A DNA stretch of 64,000 nt from Kitagawia praeruptora. Lineage: Eukaryota; Streptophyta; Magnoliopsida; Apiales; Apiaceae. The position numbers and the translations under genes were made by a program. Under the pieces are notes generated by a model. That model did not search any database. It saw only the letters and a program-made list of their open reading frames with translations, and had not been told where the DNA came from. Shown piece by piece: positions 44,119 to 53,935 of this stretch. The DNA lies in NCBI GenBank assembly GCA_037693485.1, contig CM075344.1, positions 24,574,501 through 24,638,500 of the forward strand, read 5' to 3'. Each line of letters begins with the position of its first letter. Within the stretch, counting starts at the first letter, position 1.

Positions 44119-45463
44119 CTACTTGCAAAATTCCATAATCCAAATACCAAAAGCGCAGCAGACCTTGTTGAAACGTTTAAATCCTGCACGTTTAGCTAAG
44201 GCCTCGAATTCTTTTTCAGTCTTTTCTCTTCCACCAGGGATATGTGCCAACATAACAGCATCAAAATGAATGGCGGTCTTAGTTGAATTTTCATTTCCGG
44301 GGAGCTCCGGAAGTATGGAGTCTGCTACAATTACTTTTCCATTTTCCGCAAGTGCTTGGTAACAATTCATCAAAAACTTCAGGCACTGTTCGTCACTCCA
44401 ATTATGACATATCCACTATGAAGATTGCAAGGTAATTATAAGTGAACAGATTAATCAATTTTGAATTATGTAACTAGCTATTTGAATATGTAAACAACCT
44501 TCAAGAAGATGGCATCTCCTGTTGGCACACTAGCAAACATATCCCCTCCAACGTGTTCCACTCCTGTACAAACACATAAGAACAAACTGGAATTAATTTA
44601 AATTTGGAACGTAGAAGAATATATATGTGTGTTCACTTATACAATGTGATGTACCAGTAATGTAAGATGGAGCATTTTCAACAACGTGAGGGAGATCGAA
44701 ATTGATTCCTTTAATTGTAGTGTACTTGGAGATAATTGTAGTAAGGGAAGCCCCGGTACCACCACCAACATCAACTAAAGTCCCGAGACCTTCAAAACCA
44801 TTGTATTTCTCAAGGATCTTTTTCATAATAATGGTAGAATGATCTTTCATAGCTTGGTTAAAGATCATATTGAATCTAGGGTCCGTGCCAGTATAATCGT
44901 ATATGTTCATTCCAAAGGCCTTGTCAAATGGATGTCCACCATCAAGAACCGCATCTTTAAAGTAGTACCTGTAATCAATAGCACCGTGTTAATTAACACA
45001 TGACTGAGCCAAAGTTTGTATAGTAGTAGAGCAGAGAATACAGTACATACCAGCTCTCCATCGTAGTTTTATCCATATTCAGGAGCGTAAGAGGTGCCAT
45101 GGAGACCCCATCTGCATTTTTCGTTAGAAATTTGCAAACGTTCGTTAATCCATATCTCCGCTCAACCTGACCATTGGCTAGCTCATTAAGCTTACATTTA
45201 AGAATGGAGTAGCTAGCCAGGACTCGGAGTATGCGGTCGAGCATAGCAGGTGCCTCCGAATTTGAAGTTGGCAGCATAGAGGCTAGCTCATTCGGACTGA
45301 CATAGGTGCCCGGGCCAGCTTTAGCTATGATCTCCAAAAGGTCAAGCTCAATGGCTGCTTTCAGAATCATCGGAAGTACAGAAGTTGTTGCTAGTTGCAT
45401 TGCTATCAAGCAAGCTTCTTCATCTTCATATGAATCAATTTTAGTGTGCATCGTAGAATCCAT
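44119..45463 (-). CDS. COMT-like O-methyltransferase gene B, intact (362 aa)
   Basis: Four exons (45051..45463, 44655..44968, 44499..44563, 44119..44415) with the same phases as gene A give 362 aa. ATG 45463 sits in CTTTCCAATGGATTC; the longer upstream frame is leader. It has EEACLIAMQLATTS, LEIIAKAGPGTYV, the SAM motif LVDVGGGTGASL, catalytic His268 (WICHNWSDEQ) and Glu in GGREKTEKEFE. Two oddities: the second catalytic acid is Asp296 (VIVADS) where COMT and gene A have Glu, and KYTTIKG replaces the usual KYPTIKG. The Asn before PGG is Ile (AHIPGG), as in gene A. Likely a cytosolic SAM-dependent phenolic O-methyltransferase with altered rate or substrate. Confidence 0.92.
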
Positions 45464-45510
45464 TGGAAAGATCTGTTTAAGAACTAATATGGTCTGCGTT
45501 GGGTACCCTA

Positions 45511-45517
45511 TTTTATA
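45511..45517 (-). promoter_or_regulatory. TATA box of COMT-like gene B
   Basis: TATAAAA on the minus strand, about 50 bp before the ATG, within the GGAAACCAGCTTATAAAA block. Essentially the same block precedes the disrupted gene at 863, so it is an inherited core promoter. Confidence 0.65.
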
Positions 45518-45555
45518 AGCTGGTTTCCGACAGATCAACTTTATACATACAATGT

Positions 45556-45746
45556 AGTGCTAGGTAACCCAAATTGGGTACCAAAAAGGTACAAAATGAC
45601 ATGGCAAGGGTGATTTGGCAGTATGGAAAGATTTAATTGGTGAAGTTAATGTGTATACAGGGGGCCCAGTTAATTACAACCAATCAATTTAAGACACATA
45701 GCATTTTGTAAATCTTTTTGTACCCAATTTGGGGTCTATAGCATTT
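45556..45746 (-). mobile_element. MITE in the promoter of gene B
   Basis: Inverted ends of about 30 bp (AGTGCTAGGTAACCCAAATT against AATGCTATAGACCCCAAATT) enclose words shared with the element upstream of gene A. Its near edge is 93 bp from the ATG. The otherwise similar sequence upstream of the truncated duplicate (46245..46280) lacks it: the two flanks meet there as ACATACAAT-AATTC. Confidence 0.75.
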
Positions 45747-45948
45747 TTCAATTCTAAATAATAATTATAATAAATTTGAAAATTGCGAAAATAAATCATG
45801 CACACTTTTAAAAAAATAATTAAAATGGATCCCCACATGAGAAAAATTATCACATACTCCCCCGTCCTATTTTGTTTGATCCTTATTCCTTTTTGGAATC
45901 TATACTATTATATAAAAGCCGAAACATTAAAAGTTTTGTTACCTGTAG
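45747..45948. other. Distal upstream sequence of gene B
   Basis: About 120 bp here (to ATCACATACTCC) repeat at 46264..46380 behind the truncated duplicate. A Helitron-like 5' word (TCTATACTATTATATAAAAG) starts at 45899. No gene. Confidence 0.5.
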
Positions 45949-46171
45949 CATCCAAGTTTGAAGTTGGAAGCATAGAGGCTAGCTCATTCGGAGTGACATA
46001 GGTGCCCGGGCCAGCTTTAGCTATGATCTCCAAAAGGTCAAGCTCAATGGCAGCTTTCAGAATCATCGGAAGTACAGAAGCTCTTGCTAGTTGCATTGCT
46101 ATCAAGCAAGCTTCTTCATCTTCATATGAATCAATTTTAGGGTGCATCGTAGAATCAATTTTAGTGTCCAC
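45949..46171 (-). pseudogene. Truncated COMT-like exon 1, tandem to gene B
   Basis: It encodes only the first ~75 residues (SYEDEEACLIAMQLARAS, LDLLEIIAKAGPGTYVTPNE, LASMLPTSNLDA) before the similarity stops near 45949. The normal start context here is CTTTCCAGTGG, GTG in place of ATG, as in the relic at 201. An internal ATG follows eight codons later. Its promoter region (46172..46380) parallels that of gene B without the MITE. It is a partial tandem duplicate with no later exons. Confidence 0.85.
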
Positions 46172-46409
46172 TGGAAAGATCTGTTTAAGAACTAATATGG
46201 TCTGTGTTTGGGTACCCTGTTTTATAAGGTGGTTTTCAACAGATCAACTTTCTACATACAATAATTCCAAATAATAAATATAATAAATTTGAAATTTACG
46301 AAAATAAATCATGCACACTTTTCAAAAAAGGATAACTAAAGTGGATCGCCACATAAGAAAAGTAGTCGCATACAGTACATGTTTTCGTAAGTAACATGTA
46401 ACCAAAGAT

Positions 46410-46622
46410 ACGGGGGGTTTGGGAGAACTTTTTTTCAGAATAAAACTTATTTTATGACAAAGTTAGAGATTCCTAACTTTCCAACTTATTTTCCAACTTA
46501 TTTTTGCAACTTATTGAATCTCAAACATACATTAAATACTTTTATAAAAAAATTATCAAAATATAAATTTTTTATCCGAAAATAAGTGCATAAATCCACA
46601 AATAAAGTTATCCCAAACAGGC
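46410..46622. mobile_element. Probable MITE with GGGGTTTGGG / CCCAAACAG ends
   Basis: The left end is GGGGGGTTTGGGAGAAC and the right end TTATCCCAAACAGGC. The interior words GACAAAGTTAGAGATTCCTA and TGAATCTCAAACATACATTA recur in the element at 53936..54387. Non-coding. Confidence 0.5.
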
Positions 46623-47086
46623 ACACTAATATAGCAGCCTCCCCCTCTCTCTCTCTAACAAAGGGCAGCCTCCCTCGTCGTTTATAACATAGCCGCCGAA
46701 GCTTTTACCGATGTTTTCGATAAAAAATTCCAAATTCTTTACTTCATCTTGCTTATTTTTTATTTTCTTTAATAATCTTTTTATCCATTTAATTTGTTTG
46801 ATTTGTTTTTTTAAATCTAAATCATCGGAACTTTTGATTTTCTTTTTTAATCGATTCAAGCAGAATTTATTGAATTCGAAGTGGACTTAAATCTAAATAA
46901 TTGAATTTTTTAGTTTTCATTTTTTTTCGATTCAAGTGGGGTTTATTGGATTCCATAATGGACCGATTACCTTTTATTGTGATTTCGTTTTCAAATCTAA
47001 AATTATATAATTTGAAATTTCGGTTTGCAATTTCAATTTGTTTGCTCTCCTTAATGAGAGGGTGTTGTTCTCTCACTCATTGTAAA
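46623..47086. other. Spacer with short internal repeats
   Basis: A CT-rich stretch (46640..46665) is followed by AT-rich sequence in which TCGATTCAAG..TTTATTGGATTC-like phrases occur twice. Lysine-rich open frames on both strands look like composition effects. No gene recognised. Confidence 0.4.
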
Positions 47087-48362
47087 CTAGCTTTGTAGCC
47101 CGTGCAATGCACGAGCAACCTCAAGCATCACATGTAGTGCAATTATATATATGTATTCTTGTGAAATGTTACATTAGCTATATATTAATAACATATTATA
47201 TTAATATAATATAGGAGAGATAATTTAGTAATTTCATGATAATTAGATTGTCTTTCGATATATTAATAATGAGGTTTCCAATATATCCAAAACTAATGTC
47301 TACTATAATGGTAAGTAATCTTTTTCCTAAGTTAGAGGTCAAGGGTTCAATTCTCTTTATTACATTAGCGATATATTAGTGAAATGTTATTATTAATATA
47401 ATTTAGTAATTTAGTAATTTCATGATAATTAAATTGTCTCTCAATATGTTAATAATGAGTTTTACAGTATATCCAAAACTATTGTTTAGTATAGTGATAA
47501 GTAATTTTTTTCTAAGTTTGAGGTCAATTGTTCAATTCTCTTTATGAACAATTTTTTGTAATTAATATAATATATGAGGGTTGTCTCACGATATATTAAT
47601 AGTGAGTTTTAGAATATATTCAAAACTCATATCTTGCATAGTGGAAAGGATTCTCACTTACAATATATTTATGTTACTTTATAATTAAATGGTAAGAGGT
47701 AAAAAATCTCACTTCTAAGTTAGAGGTAAGAGCTTTAATTTTCATTAGAAACAATTTTTTTTTATCATTTATATAATATAGGAGGGGTAATTTAGTAATT
47801 TCATGATAATTAAATTGTCTCACGATATATTAATATTGTGTTTTATAATATATTCAAAATTAATGTAGCATAGTGATAAGGAATCTTCATTCTAAGTTAG
47901 AGGTCAATGATTTAATTCTTATTAAAAATAATTTTTTTATTATTAATATAATATATGGGGTTGTCTCGCGATATATTAATAATTTGTTTTATAATATTTT
48001 CAAAGCTGTTGTGTAGCCTAATGGTAAGAAATCCCCCTTCTAAGTTAGAATGCTTTAATATTATATATGAGGGTTGTCAAGGGTACAATTCGTTCTAGAA
48101 ACATTTTTTTATCATTTAATAATATATATAAGGGTTATCTCAAGATATATTAATTATGAGTTTTAAATTATATTCAAATATCATGTCTAGCATAGTGGTA
48201 AAGACTCTCATTTCTAACTTAGAGGTCATGGGTTCAATTCTCACTAAAATCATTTTTTTATTATTAATACAATATAGTAGCTGAGGTGGCATCTACGTGG
48301 CCGATGAGGTGGATTAAATTGTCTTCCAAAACCCCCTGTTATGCTATTAATAATATAATAGA
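47087..48362 (-). mobile_element. Non-autonomous Helitron carrying tandem tRNA-like modules
   Basis: On the minus strand it starts TCTATTATATTATTAATAGC, preceded by A (48363), and ends CTAG (47087..47090) followed by T. A hairpin with CTCGTGCATTGCACGGG lies about ten bases before the end. These are the standard Helitron hallmarks: 5' TC, 3' hairpin plus CTRR, and insertion between A and T. No Rep/helicase is present. The interior is almost entirely a degenerate tandem array (see 47285..48245). Confidence 0.75.
47285..48245 (+). repeat. About six ~160-bp tandem units, each with a tRNA-like A box / B box pair
   Basis: Each unit has ACGATATATTAATAATGAG, then TAGCATAGTGGTAAG (A-box-like), then about 43 bases after the A-box start GGGTTCAATTCTC (B-box-like). 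That is the spacing expected of an internal Pol III promoter. The best copies are at 48180..48240 and 47295..47352. Intermediate copies (about 47470, 47640-47750, 47850, 48005) are more decayed. No unit has an obvious acceptor stem, so these are tRNA-derived (SINE-like) modules and not tRNA genes. Confidence 0.6.
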
Positions 48363-48484
48363 TGTTGGTTTTAATTAAGTGATAAGAGTTTATATGGAAT
48401 TTCAGTTTTGATTTCATTTTTGGTCGAAATCTCAAACGAGTTGCGGTAAATGGGTACATGTAAATATAACATTTTCAACACATT

Positions 48485-48868
48485 ACTTGATTGTATTTTC
48501 ATGAAGAGTTGAAGACCGACAATTTTCAATTTTATTTTGTTCGACTCAATCATATCTGTGGATGTCGTATGCTTTTTTATTATTGATCAACTCCATTTCT
48601 TTTAAAAAAAAAATGATACCTTACGGCAGGGATGAAGCTTCATAGAGGTCAGAAGGGGCCATACTAGTAATGTATGTTAAAATTTTATACAAATTTATAT
48701 TTTTACTTATATGTTTATTTAAAAATAATTTTTGGCCCCTACTGAATTAAAATCTTGGTCTTCACAAAATAAAATTTTAGATGGGTTTTGTGTTTTGAAT
48801 GAATGTAGAGCGCTCTTTAAAAAATAAAATTTTAAATAGGTTTTGTGATTTTAACGAACGAACACATT
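48485..48868 (+). repeat. ~385-bp direct repeat, left copy
   Basis: It starts TTGATTGTATTTTCATGAAG and runs through GACTCAATCATATCTGTGGA to the target triplet region of the LTR element. The right copy (51556..51925) begins at the same base, directly beyond that element. Non-coding. Confidence 0.85.
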
Positions 48869-48873
48869 GCTTG

Positions 48874-49374
48874 TGTTATGCCATATTTTGGCATCTCTAA
48901 TAATCTCCCAAATTTCTAATAATTACTAATTATTAATTCAGATTAATAATTATTGCTTAACCGCTAAGTTTTATCCTCTCCCTGAAACGAGGAAAGAATC
49001 AATCTCAATCAATCAATAACGGAAATTATCTCCGAACGATATTCTTCAAATCAGGAAGATATCACAACGATAAGATTAAATCAGATAAAATCAGTAATCA
49101 CCCAGATTAACGAAGTTTATCCCTAAAGTCTCTAAGGGACAGACACAAATCAATTTCACAGAACTACGTGGGCTTGATCCTATATAAACATAGGTACGTA
49201 GGCATCTTGACATATGCAATCTGATACACGAGACAAATCGAGACACCTGCCAAGTCCAGCCCCTCTATTTTTTCATAAACCCTAATCCCTAAAAACAGTC
49301 ACATATTCATAAATTCGCTCTATTATTCCAGCAAACATCCGATTTCGTGTTGTTACGAAATTCCTCCAACAACA
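48874..49374 (+). repeat. 5' LTR of the non-autonomous element
   Basis: 501 bp; a TATA-like CCTATATAAACATAGG lies near 49179. The short inverted terminal context is TGTT..AACA. Confidence 0.92.
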
Positions 49375-51052
49375 TTTGGCGCTAGAAGGAGGGCTTTAAT
49401 TATTCGAGGAGGACGAATAATTCATAATTGGTGTTGGAACACAATCAAAATGGTTCTAACAGGATGGCGGTGGAGGGATCAATAATCACAAAAACCATGG
49501 CGGCTCGGAGCCTGAAAGACGGTACAATAGTGACAAATAATTTTCAAACAAAAATTGATACGGGGTTTTCGATTTTTGGGTACACTAGTGGACATCGGCG
49601 GCAAAAAAAAAAAATTACCCATGGAGCAGAAGGTGACACGCAGCAATCGGGGGCTTCAACAGTAAAGAAATAAAAAGAAGATAGCAAAATGGCACGCGGG
49701 AGTAGTTAAAAAAAATTATTAACGAAGGAATGAAGAACGCACAATCCACAAGGAAAAAATTGAATTACAATACAAGATGATGGGTTACTTTGATTCCACC
49801 GGGACCCGTGGTTACAAAATAGAAGGCAAAAGACGGTTTACAACCAGCAAGAAGAAGTCAATATGACATATGAAAGATGGGACCCGCAAGAGTTTCAACA
49901 AAGAGGAAAAACCTGGTAGAAATAAACAAAGCGCAGGCAGCACCAAAAAATTGGTAACACGTGAATACTCCGACTCCGAGCCAGCAGGATACAAAAAATC
50001 AAGATAAGTTTTTATTTTCTTATCTTGATTTTTCTGCAAATTATATTGCCATGTCATGCATGCATATGTTTTTTAAATAATTTTCAGAAAAAATATTATT
50101 ATTTAACAATTCGTGCGAGCAATATATATTTTTATGCTTGTAAAATTATTGCGATTTTGAAAATATCGTACGAGATATTTATGTTCATGAATTAGCGACA
50201 TTTATGATTTGATGAATTGTGAATATGTTGATGAATTGTGGATTTATTTTACAATCTCGTACGAGCTGCATTATTCTCAAGAAAGCAAAAATTAGATATG
50301 CGAGACGCATAATTTTGTAAAAGATTTTCTACAAAGAAAAAGTAGCATTATTTTATATCGCGACACTATTAAAAGAGCATATTTATTATTGCGTTTGGAT
50401 TTGCAAAAGATTTTTCATATATCGTCGCGATAGTAGACATATGTCAAAAATATTTCCAAACTTGCGAACTAAATTGCCAAGTAGGGTAGCCTAGACAAGT
50501 TATAAATTCCGCAATCCTACACGCTTAGTAAAGTGCAGCACCCTCTGGATTATTATTGAAGGCCCATGACCAGATCTTAAGCTCAAGGTCGCATGGGTGG
50601 GAAGGCATCCCTATGCAAAATATCTTTCAGACATGCACAGCCAGCGCGCGTGCAAAGTTCACTAGAATGTTCACCAGAATTACATCTACATCTCTTATTG
50701 AAGACCTCGCCAGACACATCCTTATGTGGTTGCATCAGACACTTGAAAAGCGTGTATGCCAATTCGGGATATATACAAACGTCAAGGTCCTAACTAGACA
50801 ACAAGGATCGCAAAGGATTTCAAAAATATTATTTATGCTCGCACATTTGAAAACCTTGGCAAATATATATCTTACACTGGTCATCGCATGCTATCACTCT
50901 TGCATCAGCATACGCCTAACGAGCACAGTGGTGCTCTAAGTGTTTTTCTAATCATCTATTTTTAGTTTTTTCGGCGACTCAAGAAATTTGGAAGTTTGAA
51001 GAATTTTTAGTTCTCCACTGCAACAAGCTACACTGAAGAACTGGGGGCTAGT
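49375..51052 (+). other. Internal region of the non-autonomous element
   Basis: No retroviral-type domain. Open frames at 49428..49673, 50556..50939 and minus 49812..50057 show no known motif. The stretch 50060..50420 repeats TCGTACGAG and TTTATG phrases. It ends in the purine tract. Confidence 0.6.
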
Positions 51053-51553
51053 TGTTATGCCATATTTTGGCATCTCTAATAATCTCCCAAATTTCTAATA
51101 ATTACTAATTATTAATTCAGATTAATAATTATTGCTTAACCGGTAAGTTTTATCCTCTCCCTGAAACGAGGAAAGAATCAATCTCAATCAATCAATAACG
51201 AAAATTATCTCCAAACGATATTCTTCAAATCAGGAAGATATCACAACGATAAGATTAAATAAGATAAAATCAGTAATCACCCAGATTAACGAAGTTTATC
51301 CCTAAAGTCTCTAAGGGATAGACACAAATCAATTTCACAGAACTACGTGGGCTTGATCCTATATAAACATAGGTACGTAGGCATCTTAGCATATGCAATC
51401 TGATACACGAGACAAATCGAGACACCTGCCAAGTCCAGCCCCTCTATTTTTTCATAAACCCTAATCCCTAAAAACAGTCACATATTCATAAATTCGCTCT
51501 ATTATTCCAGCGAACATCCGATTTCGTGTTGTTATGAAATTCCACCAACAACA
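51053..51553 (+). repeat. 3' LTR of the non-autonomous element
   Basis: 501 bp, about 98% identical to the 5' LTR by eye. Followed by GCTTG. Confidence 0.92.
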
Positions 51554-51555
51554 GC

Positions 51556-51925
51556 TTGATTGTAATTTCATGAAGAGTTGAAGATCGACAATTTGATCAA
51601 TTTTATTTTGTTCGACTCAATCATATTTGTGGATGTCGTATACTTTTTTATTATTGATTAACTTCATTTAGGTCATAAGGGGCCATGACCCTCCTATGGT
51701 TGTCATAATCCAAGTAATGTATGTTAAAATTTTATACAAATTTATATTTTTTACTTATATGTTTATTTAAAAATAATTTTTGGTCCCTACTGAATAAAAA
51801 TCTTGGTCCTTACAAAATAAATTTTAGATGGGTTTTGTGATTTGAACGAATGTAGAGCGCTCTTTACAAAATAAAATTTTAGATAGGTTTTGTAATTTGA
51901 ACAAACGTAGAGTGCAACTATTTTT
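51556..51925 (+). repeat. ~385-bp direct repeat, right copy
   Basis: It matches 48485..48868 from TTGATTGTAATTTCATGAAG to GATAGGTTTTGTAATTTGAA. The LTR element inserted exactly at, or within two bases of, its left boundary. Confidence 0.85.
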
Positions 51926-51989
51926 TTTTGTCAGGAAATGTAGAACGCTACTATATTTAAGTGTTTGACTAGTACTTGTGTATTTAATT

Positions 51990-52143
51990 TAGGGAAATGT
52001 TATTTCCAGAGCACTTTTTTAATTTCCAGAGCTATGTGTCGCCTATTGTGTTAGAATATGCTACATATTATGAATGCATGGGGAATATGCAACACATATT
52101 GCTCTGGAAATAAAAAAAATGCTCTGGAAATAACATTTCACTT
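51990..52143. mobile_element. Short foldback MITE (GAAATGTTATTTCCAGAGC ends)
   Basis: Long inverted ends: GAAATGTTATTTCCAGAGCA.. on the left and the inverse ..TGCTCTGGAAATAACATTTC on the right, each followed inward by a second TTTCCAGAGC. TTA lies on both sides. About 150 bp, mostly arms, so its RNA would form a near-complete hairpin. Confidence 0.75.
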
Positions 52144-52706
52144 AATTTATTAAATACTTTATTATGTTGATGTAAAAAAAATAAATTTGGCCCTCCTTAT
52201 AAATATTTGCAGGCTTTCATGCCTGCCTTACTGTATATCTCAATAACTCACAAAGCTGCCATCAACTTTTCTTCCCTGATTAGTGTTCAACATGAATAAA
52301 AAGTATAACACTAATAACTAAAAAAATATGGCGTAAAAGCAAAAAAATTAAAAACATTTTTTGTCTTACAATCAATTAATTAATTGTTTGAGTACCAAAT
52401 ATAACATGGAAGCTTCATTTATATTTAATATTTAAAATGAATCCTCAACATAAAAAAATGGTTATGTCGTACTATGTTTTAAGAACAAAACAAAATAACC
52501 ACTAAGCAAACAATTTATTTATACTCTTTATTAAAAATAGAAACCCGTATGATATGCCATGCATACTGTAATATGTCACTAAATATTAAATTAATTTACC
52601 TAAATAACAATATTAAATATTAATTTACTTTAATCAAGAAGTTATATATAAGGAATTAGCAAAAAAAAAAAAAAGAAGATATATATTAGAAGCCTTTTAA
52701 GAATAA
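52144..52706. other. AT-rich spacer, nothing recognised
   Basis: No gene, repeat or motif I can assign. Confidence 0.5.
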
Positions 52707-53525
52707 ATGCTGAAAATATCGATTTTATCAAGGAAAAAAAGCAAGAATACCAATTTGCAGCATGCCCTGTTAAAAATACCCATTTTTTTAACCAATTACC
52801 AAATACGTATTGCTAATAAGCATTTACAAATATGTGTGTCCAGCGTAACGCATCTCAGACATGCGTGATGAAGTCATGCGACGTCATCTTCACAGATTCC
52901 GCCGGTCGTCGTTCTCGGCGAAAAATTGCCTCTTCGGTCGCCATCCCTCGATCTCAGCCATCTCTCAACCATCCTTTCATCTGATCATATGGAAAACATC
53001 CTCACACCTCACTCTACCTTCCTCCCCGATCTGTTTTAGCGATCTTTTGCCCCGTAGGGGTGTGTGAAGGTCACCGGAGATTGAATCGGAAAAATAGGGA
53101 TGATTTGGGCGTTTACAATCGTGCATTAGAAGTGTAATAAAAGTGTTATAGGTGTGTAGAGCTTGGAACGATGATTATGATGGTATATGGTATGTGTTTG
53201 GAATGTTCCGGATTTGGACGAACGGAGGGATCGAAAAAACTCGCCGGAATTGCCATTGAATCGCCACCGGAGCTCTCGTCTGTGACAAACGCGACAATGA
53301 CATCATATGACGTCGTCATCGCGCAAGTCGAGCATGCGTTACACGGGATATGCCGGTTGAAAATGCGTATCCCATGTTACCCAACAGCTACTTGCGTATC
53401 CAAGCTTTAATATACGTTTATTACCCGACTGAAATTTGCGTAACCCCCATTACCCCAACCCCAAATGCGTAACCCACGTTACCCCAACCCCAAATACGTA
53501 TCAAAATGGGTATTTTCAGCACCCC
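52707..53525. repeat. Unclassified GC-elevated interval with inverted edges
   Basis: Left-edge words TGCTGAAAATATCGATTTT and TTAAAAATACCCATTTTTT are mirrored on the right by AAAATGGGTATTTTCAGCAC, hinting at terminal inverted repeats. The interior is CpG-rich for this window (GACGTCATC, GCCGGTCG, GACGTCGTCATCG). It ends with about three copies of AAATGCGTAACCCACGTTAC or variants (53405..53500). The two short plus-strand open frames (52861..53067, 53171..53410) have no recognised domain. Possibly an unclassified DNA element. Confidence 0.4.
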
Positions 53526-53529
53526 TCTC

Positions 53530-53930
53530 GAAAAATGTTATTTTCATTTTTTTTAAACCAAAAATCGTTATTTTTAGCACTAGTCTGTCTTTTAATTAAA
53601 AATCAAAATGAAAATTGAGAATATATTATTAAACACAACTTGGGGCTCCAATAATTAATATTTAAAATGTATATATTATAGATTAATAATAAATATAATT
53701 AATGATATAGCTATTCTTATAGTACTTAGACCTCTATATTTTTAAGTTGGTTAACATATATTATAATGAATTATAAACAACTAAAATAATATATAATATC
53801 ATATACAACTTGGGGTTCATTAATTACTATTTAAAAAGTATTTATAATACATTAATGATAAATAAAATTAATAATATATCTAATCTTATATTACCAAACC
53901 TCTCTATACTTTTAAGATAGTTAACATATA
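53530..53930. other. AT-rich spacer
   Basis: Contains a loosely repeated ~165-bp phrase (ATATAATAT..AACTTGGGGCTC / AACTTGGGGTTC, at about 53640 and 53808). No gene. Confidence 0.4.
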
Positions 53931-53935
53931 TTGGG

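Larger units (their letters stand above)
48874..51553 (+). mobile_element. Non-autonomous LTR retroelement (TGGCGC primer site), internal region non-coding
   Basis: Two 501-bp LTRs (48874..49374 and 51053..51553) begin TGTTATGCC and end CCAACAACA. The 5-bp target duplication GCTTG is at 48869..48873 and 51554..51558. TTTGGCGCTAGAAGGAGGG follows the 5' LTR, resembling primer sites of Ty3/gypsy-type elements. The purine tract CTGGGGGCTAGT precedes the 3' LTR. The 1.68-kb interior has no gag or pol. It is a LARD/TRIM-like element needing proteins in trans. The LTRs differ at roughly ten positions by eye (about 2%). Confidence 0.92.

Noticed and set aside
45899..45948. Helitron 5'-like end TCTATACTATTATATAAAAG that might have captured the COMT exon-1 duplicate
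   Set aside because: No matching 3' hairpin-CTAG end on the plus strand followed by T was found; the tandem duplicate is explained without it.
46626..46859. Lysine-rich minus-strand open frame
   Set aside because: AT-rich low complexity with no conserved motif.
48180..48240. Candidate tRNA gene
   Set aside because: A and B boxes are present, but no acceptor stem and no clean anticodon arm; it is one unit of a repeated tRNA-derived module.
50556..50939. Open frame in the interior of the non-autonomous LTR element
   Set aside because: No gag, zinc-knuckle, protease or polymerase motif; likely chance.
52861..53410. Two short open frames in the CpG-rich block
   Set aside because: No known domain, no splice or start context, and the block looks repetitive.
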